The notes under the pieces: model-generated
What the model was told of the DNA's origin: nothing
The model's database searches: none
Seen by the model: the letters and a program-made list of their open reading frames with translations, nothing else
Shown: positions 46,623 through 57,229 of the stretch, piece after piece
Layout of the letters: the number at the start of each line of letters is the position of its first letter
Numbering within the stretch: position 1 is the stretch's first letter
Origin: Bullera alba
Taxonomy: Eukaryota > Basidiomycota > Tremellomycetes > Tremellales > Bulleraceae
Direction of reading: 5' to 3'
DNA length: 64,000 nucleotides
NCBI GenBank assembly: GCA_001600095.1
Contig: BCIX01000001.1
Span: forward strand, 3,993,198 to 4,057,197
Position numbers and translations under genes: made by a program

Positions 46623-47315
46623 ACTCAGTTTCCTTTTGTGTTTATTATCCCAAAGAGAGAGATATATTTGATCGCCATTCACACCTCGTTCCATTCCCCA
46701 GCGTCCTTGGTCTGAGCCAGTAGTCGAGTCGTTCTCGTACGCCTGTCCAAACATGAGATAGAATCCACTTGCATCGAATACCCAGAAGTGCGGGATTGCA
46801 ATTGGCAGCAACGACGCGTGACTGGATCGAGTAGTGGAGACGTTTCAGATGACCGACCCAGTTACACATTGAGACCTGTTGAGACCTGTCTGAAACAGAT
46901 ACTATACTTGGCCTGTGCCCTGTACCAGAGTCGTGAAGTCATGATAAAGGGTTCGGAGCTCGGTGTCGCACTCTCGCGTGGTCGGTGGCGAAGTTGGCAA
47001 CGGCAGCTGAAATTTCGAGATTGACTTCTTTGTTGACAAGAGTCTTGTTCAAGGTGTCATTCGGTATTGGAACTATGTCTGTTCAACGCATATAGCAAGG
47101 CCGGCAGTATCAGCTGCAGATTCTGGTCCGTATAGAGTCGATCATCGTAAAGCGCTTTTGCCGAATTGCGAATCCTACAGAGCCGGGTTGTCAAGACATC
47201 AAAGGACATTCGATATCACGCTCCGAAGATCCTCTGAGCTCGACGACATTGACTTTGCCTATCTGGAAACTCTTGCGGAGACCTTCCGACTCGATATCGC
47301 TACTCTCTCGTTGCT
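46623..47315. other. Intergenic region, 14-3-3 to UPF0538 gene
   Basis: About 690 bases between co-directional genes. It contains a 10-base tandem duplication (TTGAGACCTG twice, 46869-46888). No other feature is seen. Confidence 0.5.
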
Positions 47316-48108
47316 ATGAGTGACGAGCTCAACATGGTGAATACGGTCGATTCGACGGTGGAAGTCGAGGAAGAGGACAATGGCTTCCGACCCAACGCGG
47401 ATGACGACTCGCAGCCCCTTGCTAGCGCGAGAAACCCTCAGACTTCGGCCACTATCACGGTGCGGATCATCAAAAGCTTCGAATACAGGACGTTCAAGGC
47501 GATGGTGCTGAAGGAGGTAAATCTGGAGGAGATGACCGTGGGGCAATTGATGGACAAGGTCAGAGAGGGTGAGTGCTTTTCGACCTCAAGGGAGATGTGA
47601 GATCGTACAATCGAACATGCCTCTAGGGTCTGCCGGTCAGGTTGTGTGGATGCTGATCATGTACCCATAGGCATCAAGACTCTCCCGGGATACAAACCAT
47701 ACAAGACATTACAACTAGATACCTTGAAGAAGTATACAGTAGCACATGGACACAAGGTAAGCCAAGGTCAAGGCGGCATCCTTAGCGATTGTGACTCTTT
47801 TTCTTCCTATCGCATACTAACATAGCTTCCACAGACCACCAATCTGATCATCAATCTCGACCACGATGAATGGATCCTGAACGACCCATCGCAGACTCTG
47901 GCTGCGATAGGAGCCCGTGAGTTCTTTGTGCACTTGCCATACTGTTCACTTTGGGCTGACTCGGATAGAAAATGAAACGGAGCTTTCCATCTTCAATAGA
48001 GCCTCGTATGACGCTTTCAAAGCGAATCCAGAGGTGAGTAGCCTTGTTTTACACTGTCAGTGGAACCGAGTGTCAGCTAACACGGTCGTCTAGGTCAAGT
48101 GGGATTGA
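47316..48108 (+). CDS. UPF0538 family protein (C2orf76-like)
   Basis: ATG at 47316 reads MSDELNMVNTVDSTVEVEEE, an acidic tail before the conserved core. The core has SATITVRIIKSFEYRTFKAM, VLKEVNLEEMTVGQLMDKVR, YKPYKTLQLDTLKKYTVAHG, HKTTNLIINLDHDEWIL, DPSQTLAAIGAQNETELSIF and the end YDAFKANPEVKWD. The phrases TVR.I.SF..R.FK and ..YDALK near K.NELVL..DDD in metazoan C2orf76 correspond to these. Five exons, about 160 residues. It has a ubiquitin-like look, but the function of the family is not known. Stop at 48106-48108, convergent with LSM7. Confidence 0.8.
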
Positions 48109-48432
48109 CGAAACGGACGAGGAGTCTTGTAGAGGTATCCGGGAACCAGTAACGATTTTGGGCTTTGTAATATGAGCATTATAGATCAGTGATAGATTTA
48201 ATGATTCAAAAACACAGCGCTTTTGTCCAAACAAACCGTCGATCGAATGTCGCTCGACCGTGATCATTACCGAGTGTGGAATGTTCCAGGTCAGGCGACG
48301 AGATCTTTCCTTGACCCTCGGAAACGCCAAATCTGACAGTGGCGTACATGTCGCAACGATGCTAGCCCGTCACTCCATCCGTTTTCATGATATGCATCAC
48401 AACACGACCAACCGCTTCGCTGAAGGTATCGC
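48109..48432. other. Convergent 3' spacer, UPF0538 gene / LSM7
   Basis: About 320 bases between convergent stops, AT-richer near 48165-48215, which may hold poly(A) signals. Nothing else is seen. Confidence 0.5.
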
Positions 48433-49011
48433 CTATGCGAATGGGTTCTCGATCTCTGCCAATTGGTCAGCTATCGCATTCTTCCATCTTCATAGACGAG
48501 GAGGCTCACCCGCCGAACCGTCTGTTGGGCTTATCAACACGACGTTGGGACCTCTCAATACCACGAGACCTAATTGCCTTGATGGCAGCGCGTTGTCTGA
48601 ACGAGGCGCAACGATGTCAGTTATATTTATGCAAAATGAGAGAGCCCTGCTCACTCTCGTACTCCTCTACCACGTCGTCCATGACCAGATTCATCAATTG
48701 GTCGAAGCCTTTCAGTGTACCGGTGACTAGGGAGCCATGCAAGATTAGCACAACCTCAATGATCGACTGTGTGCTGGTCTGAATCCGTACTCACCCTCTC
48801 GCCCGCCCATGAACTTGACCCGGACGCTCTTATCCACGTATTGCTGTAGATTCAATATACTCTCCCTCTTCTTTTTCTCTCCATCTCGATTGCTGGATGG
48901 TCCACCTCCTCTTCCTCTTGACGAACCACCTCGTGCGCCGCCCTGCCGATATTGTCAGCTGCAATCGGCCATTTCCCTCAAAGGATTCAGGTAGCTCACT
49001 CTACCGGACAT
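48433..49011 (-). CDS. LSM7: U6 snRNA-associated Sm-like protein LSm7
   Basis: Five exons. Exon 1 encodes only MSGR (49011-49000). The next starts with a Gly/Arg-rich stretch (GGARGGSSRGRGGG), then the Sm1 motif: ESILNLQQYVDKSVRVKFMG and TGTLKGFDQLMNLVMDDVVE. The Sm2 motif is RQLGLVVLRGPNVVLISPTD. The end is EIENPFA with TAG at 48435-48433. LSm7 is one of seven subunits of the LSm1-7 ring (mRNA decapping and decay) and the LSm2-8 ring (U6 snRNA). The motifs LVVLRGPNV and ENPFA are diagnostic. About 120 residues, normal length. Divergent from SRP68 with 274 bases between starts. Confidence 0.93.
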
Positions 49012-49285
49012 CCTGTTTGCGAGAGTACGATTAAGGGTGGGGGAAGCGGTGACAAACGTTGTAGTTGATACTGACACAGTGTAGTGTAGGTAGTTACACT
49101 TTGCTTGCTGGATCTGCAGTGGAATGCAACATCGATATGGTGATCCGGGTAAACTTCGGACAAACCACCGCTCGACCTGACACATGACAGGAGTCAAAGA
49201 GCTCTCTAGCTGCTGCCTTGCTGCTGTCTATCCAACACTGTCCTCTACAGATCGCCTACACTCGTCGCATCAGCGATCATTCACA

Positions 49286-51419
49286 ATGTCTACCTCGGAC
49301 GTGTCATTCAAAGGTCAGCCATAAATATGCCTACAGTTGAACGGCAGCTGACTTTCCCGCTCCAGTGTTGAGCCTTCTGAGCCGAGAGCGAGGGGTGTAC
49401 GGCCTTCGAAATGGAGATCACGAGCGATACAGGCGTCACTGCACCAACAAGGTGCATCGACTCAGGCAGGTATCAGAGATGACGTGTGGTAAAGGCAAGG
49501 TGTTCAAGCAACCTCCTGCCATCACCAAGGACAATGTCAAGGACTCCAAGTGAGTGAGAGAGGATCATGCTGCTCCGAGCTTCGCCATGAGCTTCATCCC
49601 CTGGCATAACGTTCGAAGCTCGCTTGCATTGGTATATATTCTGATGATTACTGTCTTAGGCAGCTACAACTGCTCTTGTTCAGCGCTGAGCGCGCTCTAG
49701 CCCACTCTCACGGTCTCAAAACGCTCACCACCAAGCCAAACACTCCACCTAACACCCGACGAGATCAGATCTCCTGGCTTCGCAAAGCCGCCAAGTACGC
49801 TGAGAACCTCTACGGCATCTCCCATTCCCTCGCCAGCGCTGGAAGACTGTCTCAGAGAGCTCTCGCCGAGATCACCATCTACTATCTGTCCATCCGAGCC
49901 GAGCTGTCGTTCGAAAAGTCAAATTGGGCGGAATCCCTCTCTGACCTTGCCTCCCGACGCAAACTCCTGTCGACCATCTCGGACGGTGCCAAGGATTCAT
50001 ACGACCAAGCCCTCGCCAACGAGTTCATCGACACGTACGACCCGTTGATCAGGTTCTCCGCCTACAAAATGGGCAAACAGGAATCGCACGATATCGAAGG
50101 TGTCGTCAAGGACGTCGATGACGAAATGATGGAAGAGGCTCTACCTGGATTGGCAAAGATCATCTCCGGTCTTCGAGACGAGAGCGGAGTGGAGCAAGTC
50201 GAGAAGGGGAGGAGAGAGCTAAAGGACGTTCAATTTGCTGGAGAGAAGGTCGAGTTGAGAAGTGCCGAGATCGTCGCTGTCATGTTGAAAGTGCAGGACG
50301 CTCTGAAGAAGATTATTCCGGATGCTGCCGCTGCATCGAAAGGCAGAGGAATGAGGGGATGGGACAAGGTGTTGAGCGTCTTGGGAGAAGCCGAGGCTGT
50401 GGCAAAAAGACTCCTGGACGACCACGAGGTGAGATTCCCTAATAAGCCTTTCCGCTGAGCACTTGGACTTTCGCTGACATTGCTACCTCATAGGCTTCTG
50501 GCTCGTCGACCTCATTGACATCTACTCGGACCTCGCAATCCCTATCGCTGGCACACCAGTATATCGTATACCTCCTCCTGTCTAACCGGATCAAACGGGA
50601 TCTTCTCCTCGTCGAAACACTCTACTCGTCATCCACAGCGCTTCCATCCGACCCGACCAACTTTAAGGTTCCTGGTGGAAAGGTCAAGGTCGAAGAATCG
50701 GTCAAGATCCTCGCTGCGGTGATCAAACTCTATGACACGGTGTTGCAGAGTATGAACCAGCTCAGATCGCTGGCCATTGTTGAAGAGAAGGATGAAGTGA
50801 GAGCGGGCGCAGAAGGTGTAGAAGCGTACTTCCACGCGTCCAGGTAAGCTGAGCTAGCCGTCGCAATGTTGCTTGAGCTGACAACCCTTGCAGGTGCTAC
50901 CATCTTGCGAGACTTCACTGTATCCACCCGTCGCCGTCTTATGCCTCTTCCGTTAAGCTTCTGACTCGATCATCCCAATCGATCCAACAGGCCAAGTCGT
51001 CCTTGTTCGACTTGGGCATTCCACTGTGCGAGGAAGTTGTCAAACTCACACCCGAAGACGTAAAGAGTCTGGGCGACAAAGTTCAAGCACTCGACTTAGC
51101 GGCCAAACGAGCGCTGTTTGCTGAGCGCGTGCCAAAACCCGTCTTCTTCGACACCGCATTCAACTATATCGACCTTCCCATGGACGATCTCCTCGTCAAA
51201 GCCGGAAGACAAGAGGCGAAGCCCGTCCAGGCGACTTCTGTGGGCGAAGTCGCAGCCGCTACTGCGGGCAAGTTGAAGGAGTTTGCGGAGAAGGTCGCTC
51301 CGGCAGTCGTGGAGAGATCTTCCGCCAAGACCAGGACGAGGGAGGCTACGCCGGCAGTGGAAGAGACCGAGGAGGAGAAGCCAAAGGGCTGGTTGGGCGG
51401 ATGGTTCGGTCGTAAATAG
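49286..51419 (+). CDS. SRP68: Signal recognition particle subunit SRP68
   Basis: Exon 1 encodes MSTSDVSFK. The N-terminal RNA-binding helical domain follows: SRERGVYGLRNGDHERYRRH, CTNKVHRLRQVSEMTCGKGK, LLLFSAERALAHSH, RRDQISWLRKAAKYAENLYG and ALAEITIYYLSIRAELSFEK. The middle and C-terminal parts are helical (VKILAAVIKLYDTVLQSMNQ, EAYFHASRCYHLARLHCIHP, FNYIDLPMDDLLVKAG) and end in GWLGGWFGRK. SRP68 with SRP72 forms part of the S domain of SRP, which targets secretory proteins to the ER. About 610 residues, near the usual length. Five exons. The gap to the next plus-strand gene is about 300 bases. Confidence 0.93.
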
Positions 51420-51715
51420 GACCACAGTGTCCACACAGTAATCAAGATGCAAGCTAGTGTAGTGTGATAGCCGGTCTGTGATCATCACTTGCTTGATGAG
51501 ACATGAGAGCAAGACAAGGTTGCAAGATGAAATCCCGGCAAATTCCGTCATCGATATCGCGAAGCTTCGGATTTCGTGTGTCACCCTGCCGCTCGTGATT
51601 ACCTCTACATCTGGAGCTCCTTTCACATCGACGACTCCTTCTTATCTTGCGCCGGTGACAACATGGCCTGAGCAGAGACACACCTCTCTGCCCAACTGCA
51701 CACGCATCCGCCGCG

Positions 51716-54700
51716 ATGCAGTCTCCGCACAGAAGGCAAGAACGTCGTGGTGGTGGAGGTATAGGCAGGGATCATGGGATCGCGGGTGCAGGACACCATT
51801 CGCCAGCGCCGACGCGCAAGTCGGCTGCAGACCTAGAGCGGTGAGTGACACTCAATCAGAGCTGAACGTCTGCTGATGTGCTGCTGTTGCAGTGAGGCTC
51901 TATTGGTCTCCGAGAGACTCCGGGAAGTGCTTAAGACGCAGCCGCCCTGGTCGAAAGATGTAGAGAATCACAGACAGCGGTGAGGCCTGTCAGGTAATGG
52001 TTGACTGTAGAGTCTGTTGCTCATTGAACGTAGAGCTCGATCCCTCTTCCTCTCCTTGCTATTTGGACATCCTCTGAGCACAAAGTCGCAATCCCTAGAA
52101 CCACTATGGCATCACACGACCTACACCCTCATCTCGTCATACCGAGCCTTGACGGCTCAATTGGAAGCAGATCTTCCGTTTCCCGGCAAAGAAGGATCCA
52201 AAACCGCGCAGGATCGCAGAGTCGGACCCAAGAAGAACCAGAATGGTGGCAGTGCCCAGGGAAACACGCCGCAGCATGTTGAACTGAGGAAGATCTTGAC
52301 ACGATTCAGACAGGTCTTGTCGAGCGAAGACACCTTCTACCGATCGCTCATCAGCCGATTGGTCTCATTCTACCAGCTCCAACCCCTGGCCAGGGATTAT
52401 GTCACTTCTCTATCGATTGGCATCTCGGAACACGTCGAGGAGGGACCTCCTGTTAATACACATACAGCCTATGCGCCCGACATGGGTCCGGAGGAGAAGA
52501 GGGAGAAATTGTCTTTGGTGTACAAGGCCTTGGTGTGCCTAGGTGACCTTGAGCGATATCGAGAGCAGTACGAGGACCGATCTAGGAAGGAAATGCGGGA
52601 AGGCAGAGTCAACGTGACGAAGCTCGCTGAAAGGTTTGCCAAGGCGACAAACTACTACGAAGTAGCTCGTTCACTCATCCCGCACGACGGTTCGGCATTC
52701 AACCAATTGGCAGTCATCTCGACATATGTCAACGACGACTTTTTGTGCGTCTACTTCTACTTCCGAGCGCTGGCCGTCAAGCAGGCTTTCAAGAACATTG
52801 AGGAGATCATGGACAAGTTTTTGAAAAAGGTGTTCGAGAAATGGGTGATAAAGAGCCAAAAAGAGACCAAAGACGAGTCGGAGGGGGAGAAGGACGAGGT
52901 AGCTAGATTCAAGGCGGATATCTTGGTACTCTCCGCCATCGTTTTCAGGCGAAGCGGGTGAGTGTCTGGCAAAAGCTCGTCCGTATGACTTGTGCTGACA
53001 CTTCATTCAGATTCTCGGCTGTCGTGAAGCTCCAGGAAGAGACAATGGAGTCTTTCCGCCAACTTTTGGAATCCCGACAGTTGCCCTCCGAGACCATCGT
53101 CAAGCTCGCAGTCGTTGTCATTGGATCCCATTGGCGAGCTCGGCAGACTGCTTCTATAGCACCCACCGGCTCAGAGACGCAGAATCGGCGTCGACAAGAA
53201 GCAGAGTTCATTGCCCTGCGGCTCGTGCTAGCGGTCTATGGACAACTTCTCACAACCGCTCGCGACGAGGTCACAGAGGCACTCAAGGCGCGGGCTTCCG
53301 GCAGCGCGGTGGTGGACACCGCGGACGACGATGGAGAGCTACATCAGCACATTAGCGCGGTCCTGAGACGACTCTTGCCCGCATTGAGGATCATGTCAAA
53401 ATGGCTCAAGCTTCACCTCGATTACATGAATCGTGTCCAGCAAACCGACGATGTGGTCCAAAAGGCCATTTCGGACTTTTGGCAGCAATACACCGATTTG
53501 GTGATCAGCCTGGCAACATTGTTCCCGATTGATCAATTGCCAAGTCTGACTGAACCATTGGAGGAAGATGCGGACATGCAGGGTTTTATCCCTCTGGCTC
53601 GAGGAATGGCCATGCCCCACAGAACAATCAGCAGCGAGGCATTAGATAGTCTTGGGGGAGAAGCGGCACAGAGGGATTTCCACCCGAACGAGGAGCAATT
53701 GATGCGAATCTCGGACATACAGGTCGACGCAAAGCTCCTCGCTCACAGTCAGGTGAGTTGAACAGTCCTGACAATCAGTCTTGGCTGACAAAATGGGACA
53801 GAGCGGAGCGTCGATTTTGAGCCCAGTACACCAGACTCTACCCTTGCCGCCCTTCGCGACCCAGCAACAGCTCGACTTTGCTGCCGGCGGCGAAAGACCA
53901 GACGACCTCGCATCAGTCAGTACCGAGACTGAGGATGATCCGGTGAATATGGCAATGCGAGCGACTCTAGCGCCCAGCAGTGTCGATGATGACGAGGAGC
54001 GGGATCAAGATGACGAGGAGGAGGTCATCCTGTGGAACGGGACGAGGTGTGTAGACTGGGAAGCGGAAATGCTGGAATGACTTGCTGACGATTGCTGACA
54101 GAAATGTGGCTAGACCGGCTATCAATGCCATGCCGTCTGCTCGCTCTGCGGCCCCACAACCTGGCCAATCCACTGCGTTTGATCTCTTACAAGGTCTTAA
54201 GCTGGATAGTCCTGCGCCATCGACTCCCAACGCCTCAATGTCACCACACCGCCCTTCATTGACTGGTGCCAACTCCAGGCCTTCCAGTTACAGCCAGACG
54301 GCAACTCCCGCCCAATCTTCCCCGGGAATGCTGTTTGGTGCAGGCGATGGAGGGTCCAGTATTTGGACCATGACGCGTGAAGAGTCCGGAAGGGGGAGCA
54401 AGCGTCTCTCCCAGCCGTCGCACCCTTCACCGTCGTCGAACCTGGCCAATATATGGGCCGAGCCAAGTTCATTGCCGCCTCATCCACCCGCACCATCGAC
54501 CGGTCTCTGGGGAAATGTCACGCCGCCTCATATGGCCGGAATGAACAGAGGTCCTGTCGCGCCACCGGGTTGGCCGGGATCACAAGTACCTCAGCTGCCA
54601 ATCCAACCGCAGTTGTCGCAACAGCCAATCCTGCCTCCAGGTCTAAATTGGCCAAATGAGCTGGCATCGGGTGTCTGGGGAGGCGATCTTGGTCCAAGGG

Positions 54701-54786
54701 GACCTTGGCCTCAGCAGCAGCATTACCAAGTCCCGCAGTGGGCGCCACCGGGACCACAGGCCAAGCAAGGACAGGGGTACGGCTGA
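51716..54786 (+). CDS. EST1/SMG7-like protein (14-3-3-like and EST1 DNA/RNA-binding domains)
   Basis: Exon 1 (ATG at 51716) encodes a Gly-rich, basic start (MQSPHRRQERRGGGG); exons 2 and 3 join to HRQRARSLFLSLLFGHPLS. The 14-3-3-like helical repeat domain runs through VYKALVCLGDLERYREQYED, AERFAKATNYYEVARSLIPH and GSAFNQLAVISTYVNDDFLC. The EST1 domain follows with VYFYFRALAVKQAFKNIEEI. The C-terminal half is disordered, Pro/Ser/Gln-rich with many WG/PPG repeats; there is no PIN nuclease domain, so it is of SMG7/Ebs1/Est1 rather than SMG6 type. It could act in nonsense-mediated decay or telomere maintenance; the sequence does not decide. About 900 residues, 7-8 exons. Confidence 0.85.
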
Positions 54787-55170
54787 GCGGGAGTTCCGCA
54801 GGACATGTCAATCTCCGCCTTTCTCGTGCACATTCAGAGCGATGCCTGTGACGATGTGGACTGTTCACACGATCACCACGCTAGGTCACACGGCAGTAGA
54901 GAAACCTGTACAGGCGACACCCAAGGCTGACTCTGAGATGAGGCGACGTCGCTCTCGAGCCGACGTGCAACTCGATACTGCGTCACTCGCCTTATCTAGA
55001 TCCGGGAATCTCGTTTGATCTCTGTCATGCATGTGTGTCATGCGAGTAACGTGCATCAAGGTGCTATGTAAATGAGTATACCGCAGGTGTTTGTATGATT
55101 GGTGATAATTACAAAGGTTTAGATGAACGTCTCCGATATGTCCCAGAATCACCGTATCGACATCCCAGCT
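54787..55170. other. Convergent 3' spacer, EST1-like / TIM54
   Basis: About 380 bases between convergent stops. No repeat, hairpin or open frame with motifs is seen. Confidence 0.5.
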
Positions 55171-56803
55171 CTACCATTTACGCTCCTCGTCCGTTCCATC
55201 CTTGTTGAACGTGAACACGTTTAACCAGCCATCAAACCTCTCGTCCCAAGCGACCTCTGTCTCTGGCTTGACAATCTGATGTCCTTCCAACGTGCCCATC
55301 CACCTCAACTCCTTCTTCTGCCTCTCCTTCTTCAAGTCATCCTCCGTGGTCAACGGCTTGGTCGACACCTTCTCCTCCTCACTCAGCTCTCGCTTGCCGT
55401 CCTGCAGATCTCGCACATCTTGCAGTCGAGTGGCCAGTTTCTTGTAGTACTCGGCTTTGGTCTCGCCTATCGTCTCGGGCAATTTGAAAAACGACTTTTT
55501 GTACCAGTCCTCACTGTCGACATTGAAGGCCGTGACCGTCTCCTTGGTCAATGGTCGAATTTCACCCTCGATGATGGCCATAGCTGCCTCGGCACCAGCT
55601 TTCACCCTGAATCTCTCGGTGAAAAAGTCGTAGATCATGAATGGGACCTGCTTAAAGCCTAGGTGTTTGACGAATGGTACTAGGACGACAGGAGGCTGGG
55701 GTGGCAGTGGACTAGGTGGGACATGGTAGCCATCGGGAATGATTGTCGTTCCGTCGGATGCGATTTGGGGTTGTTGGAGACCAGTGGGTGTTTTGGGCCG
55801 GGATAGGAAGGATAATGAGCCAGCCAAGGGTGATTGAGCTGGACGAGGGGTCGTCGACGAAGACCCTGGATTGAGATGATCACTCCATGCAGTCGGGTCT
55901 GTCGACTCCAGATCTGACAGAGACAGGTCGTTTTCGCTTGAAGGCTTCGGCAAGTCGAACACGCCATCATTGACTAATTTCCTCTCTATGTCCTTCTCCC
56001 AATCCCACTCGTCCACGCCGCCCAGCCAGCCCCGCCTTAGACCCTCCATGTACTCCTTGACCGTCGCTCGTCCGACGAGCACCGTTCCGCCCTCCAACTC
56101 CCGTTGAGCCATTTGTTGAGGATTCAACACACCCGGTAGGCTCAACACCGGAGGCGCTTGTTCCAGCCCAAGCGCTTGCCTCCTCTTCTTGACTATAGCT
56201 GCATGGACCTGACGTGTGATCGATCCGTGCATGGGTGCAGGCACCTGCTCATAGTCTACCGCTGCAGCAACTAAATAGGGCTGTAAAGACAACATCAGTG
56301 GCCAGTCTCTCGAGTGCGCCCTGACGGCCCCAGCTTGCTGTTGCAGTCATATCACCCACCTTGACGTATTTCCTGAAATGCCTCAAAGCCCTATCATCAT
56401 CTTCGTCCGACGGCCATAGTGCTCCCATGACTTTGACCTTTCTGATCACATCCATACTCCCGCTCGTGGGTTCCTGCGCCCGGCTCTTCACTCTGTCGAT
56501 ATACTCCTGCTTGATTCTGTCACACTGCTTTCTGTCATCGTAGTAGAGGTACGATATCGTTCCGACGACGGTGAAGAAGATGGTCCAGTTTCTTGAGGGC
56601 AGTCTCGGCTTCCAAGTCAGCACCGAGCGGGGTATCCCGGTATGCTCGAGGGCGGAGCGAAAGCCTGTCAGAGGTTCAGGAGGCGGTTTGGGCAGGGGTG
56701 CAGCGGGTTTGGCGGCCGCGGAAGCGGGAGTTGCTGGACCGCTCGGAGCGGGTACAGGAGGTGTAGCTGGGGTCGCCGGAGGCGGAGAAGGCGGCGTGGA
56801 CAT
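55171..56803 (-). CDS. TIM54: Mitochondrial import inner membrane translocase subunit Tim54
   Basis: Two exons, about 520 residues. A long Pro/Ala-rich N-terminus (MSTPPSPPPATPATP) leads to GFRSALEHTGIPRSVLTWKP, RLPSRNWTIFFTVVGTISYL and YYDDRKQCDRIKQEYIDRVK, with one membrane segment (FFTVVGTISYLYY). The conserved domain continues with RKVKVMGALWPSDED, RHFRKYVKPYLVAAAVDYE, QRELEGGTVLVGRATVKEYM and GLRRGWLGGVDEW. A Ser-rich insert sits between residues 300 and 370. It then reads GFKQVPFMIYDFFTERFRV and ends NVFTFNKDG. Tim54 is a subunit of the TIM22 complex that inserts carrier proteins into the inner membrane. Stop at 55173-55171. Confidence 0.92.
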
Positions 56804-57229
56804 GGTCGTCGCGATGGATGCAAGCTACAAAGAGCTCAAACTACTAAAATCGCCATGTACCAGTGGTCAACAATTTTGGGCAAGGTTGGACATCTTAATT
56901 CGGCGCGGAAGAACCCGACTGAAAGAACACGTGATCGAGCTTGTTGCCTTGCCTTGGGCTGCTCTGTAACCATCCTCGCATGCATCACCACGCTACATGG
57001 CTGGATGATTCAAGGCGAGTCCCACGGTACTCATGCGTGATCGTATTCACTAGATTATAGTCACATCCTGATGATACACTGTGTCCCTTGTCCTGCTCGC
57101 GTGCAATCCTCCAAGGTCCAAACAAGGCCCCGTGCCTGCGACAAGAAACGAGCTCGCCCATTCCTCCTTCTGAATCCTCCTGTGATCGTACATCGTACGT
57201 CGAGAGCGATCCGCCCTTCTCATACCGCC
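56804..57229. other. Intergenic region upstream of TIM54
   Basis: About 425 bases, downstream of the DUF262 gene end and upstream of the TIM54 start (both on the minus strand). A short inverted repeat around CATCGTACGTCG lies near 57191. Nothing else is seen. Confidence 0.5.
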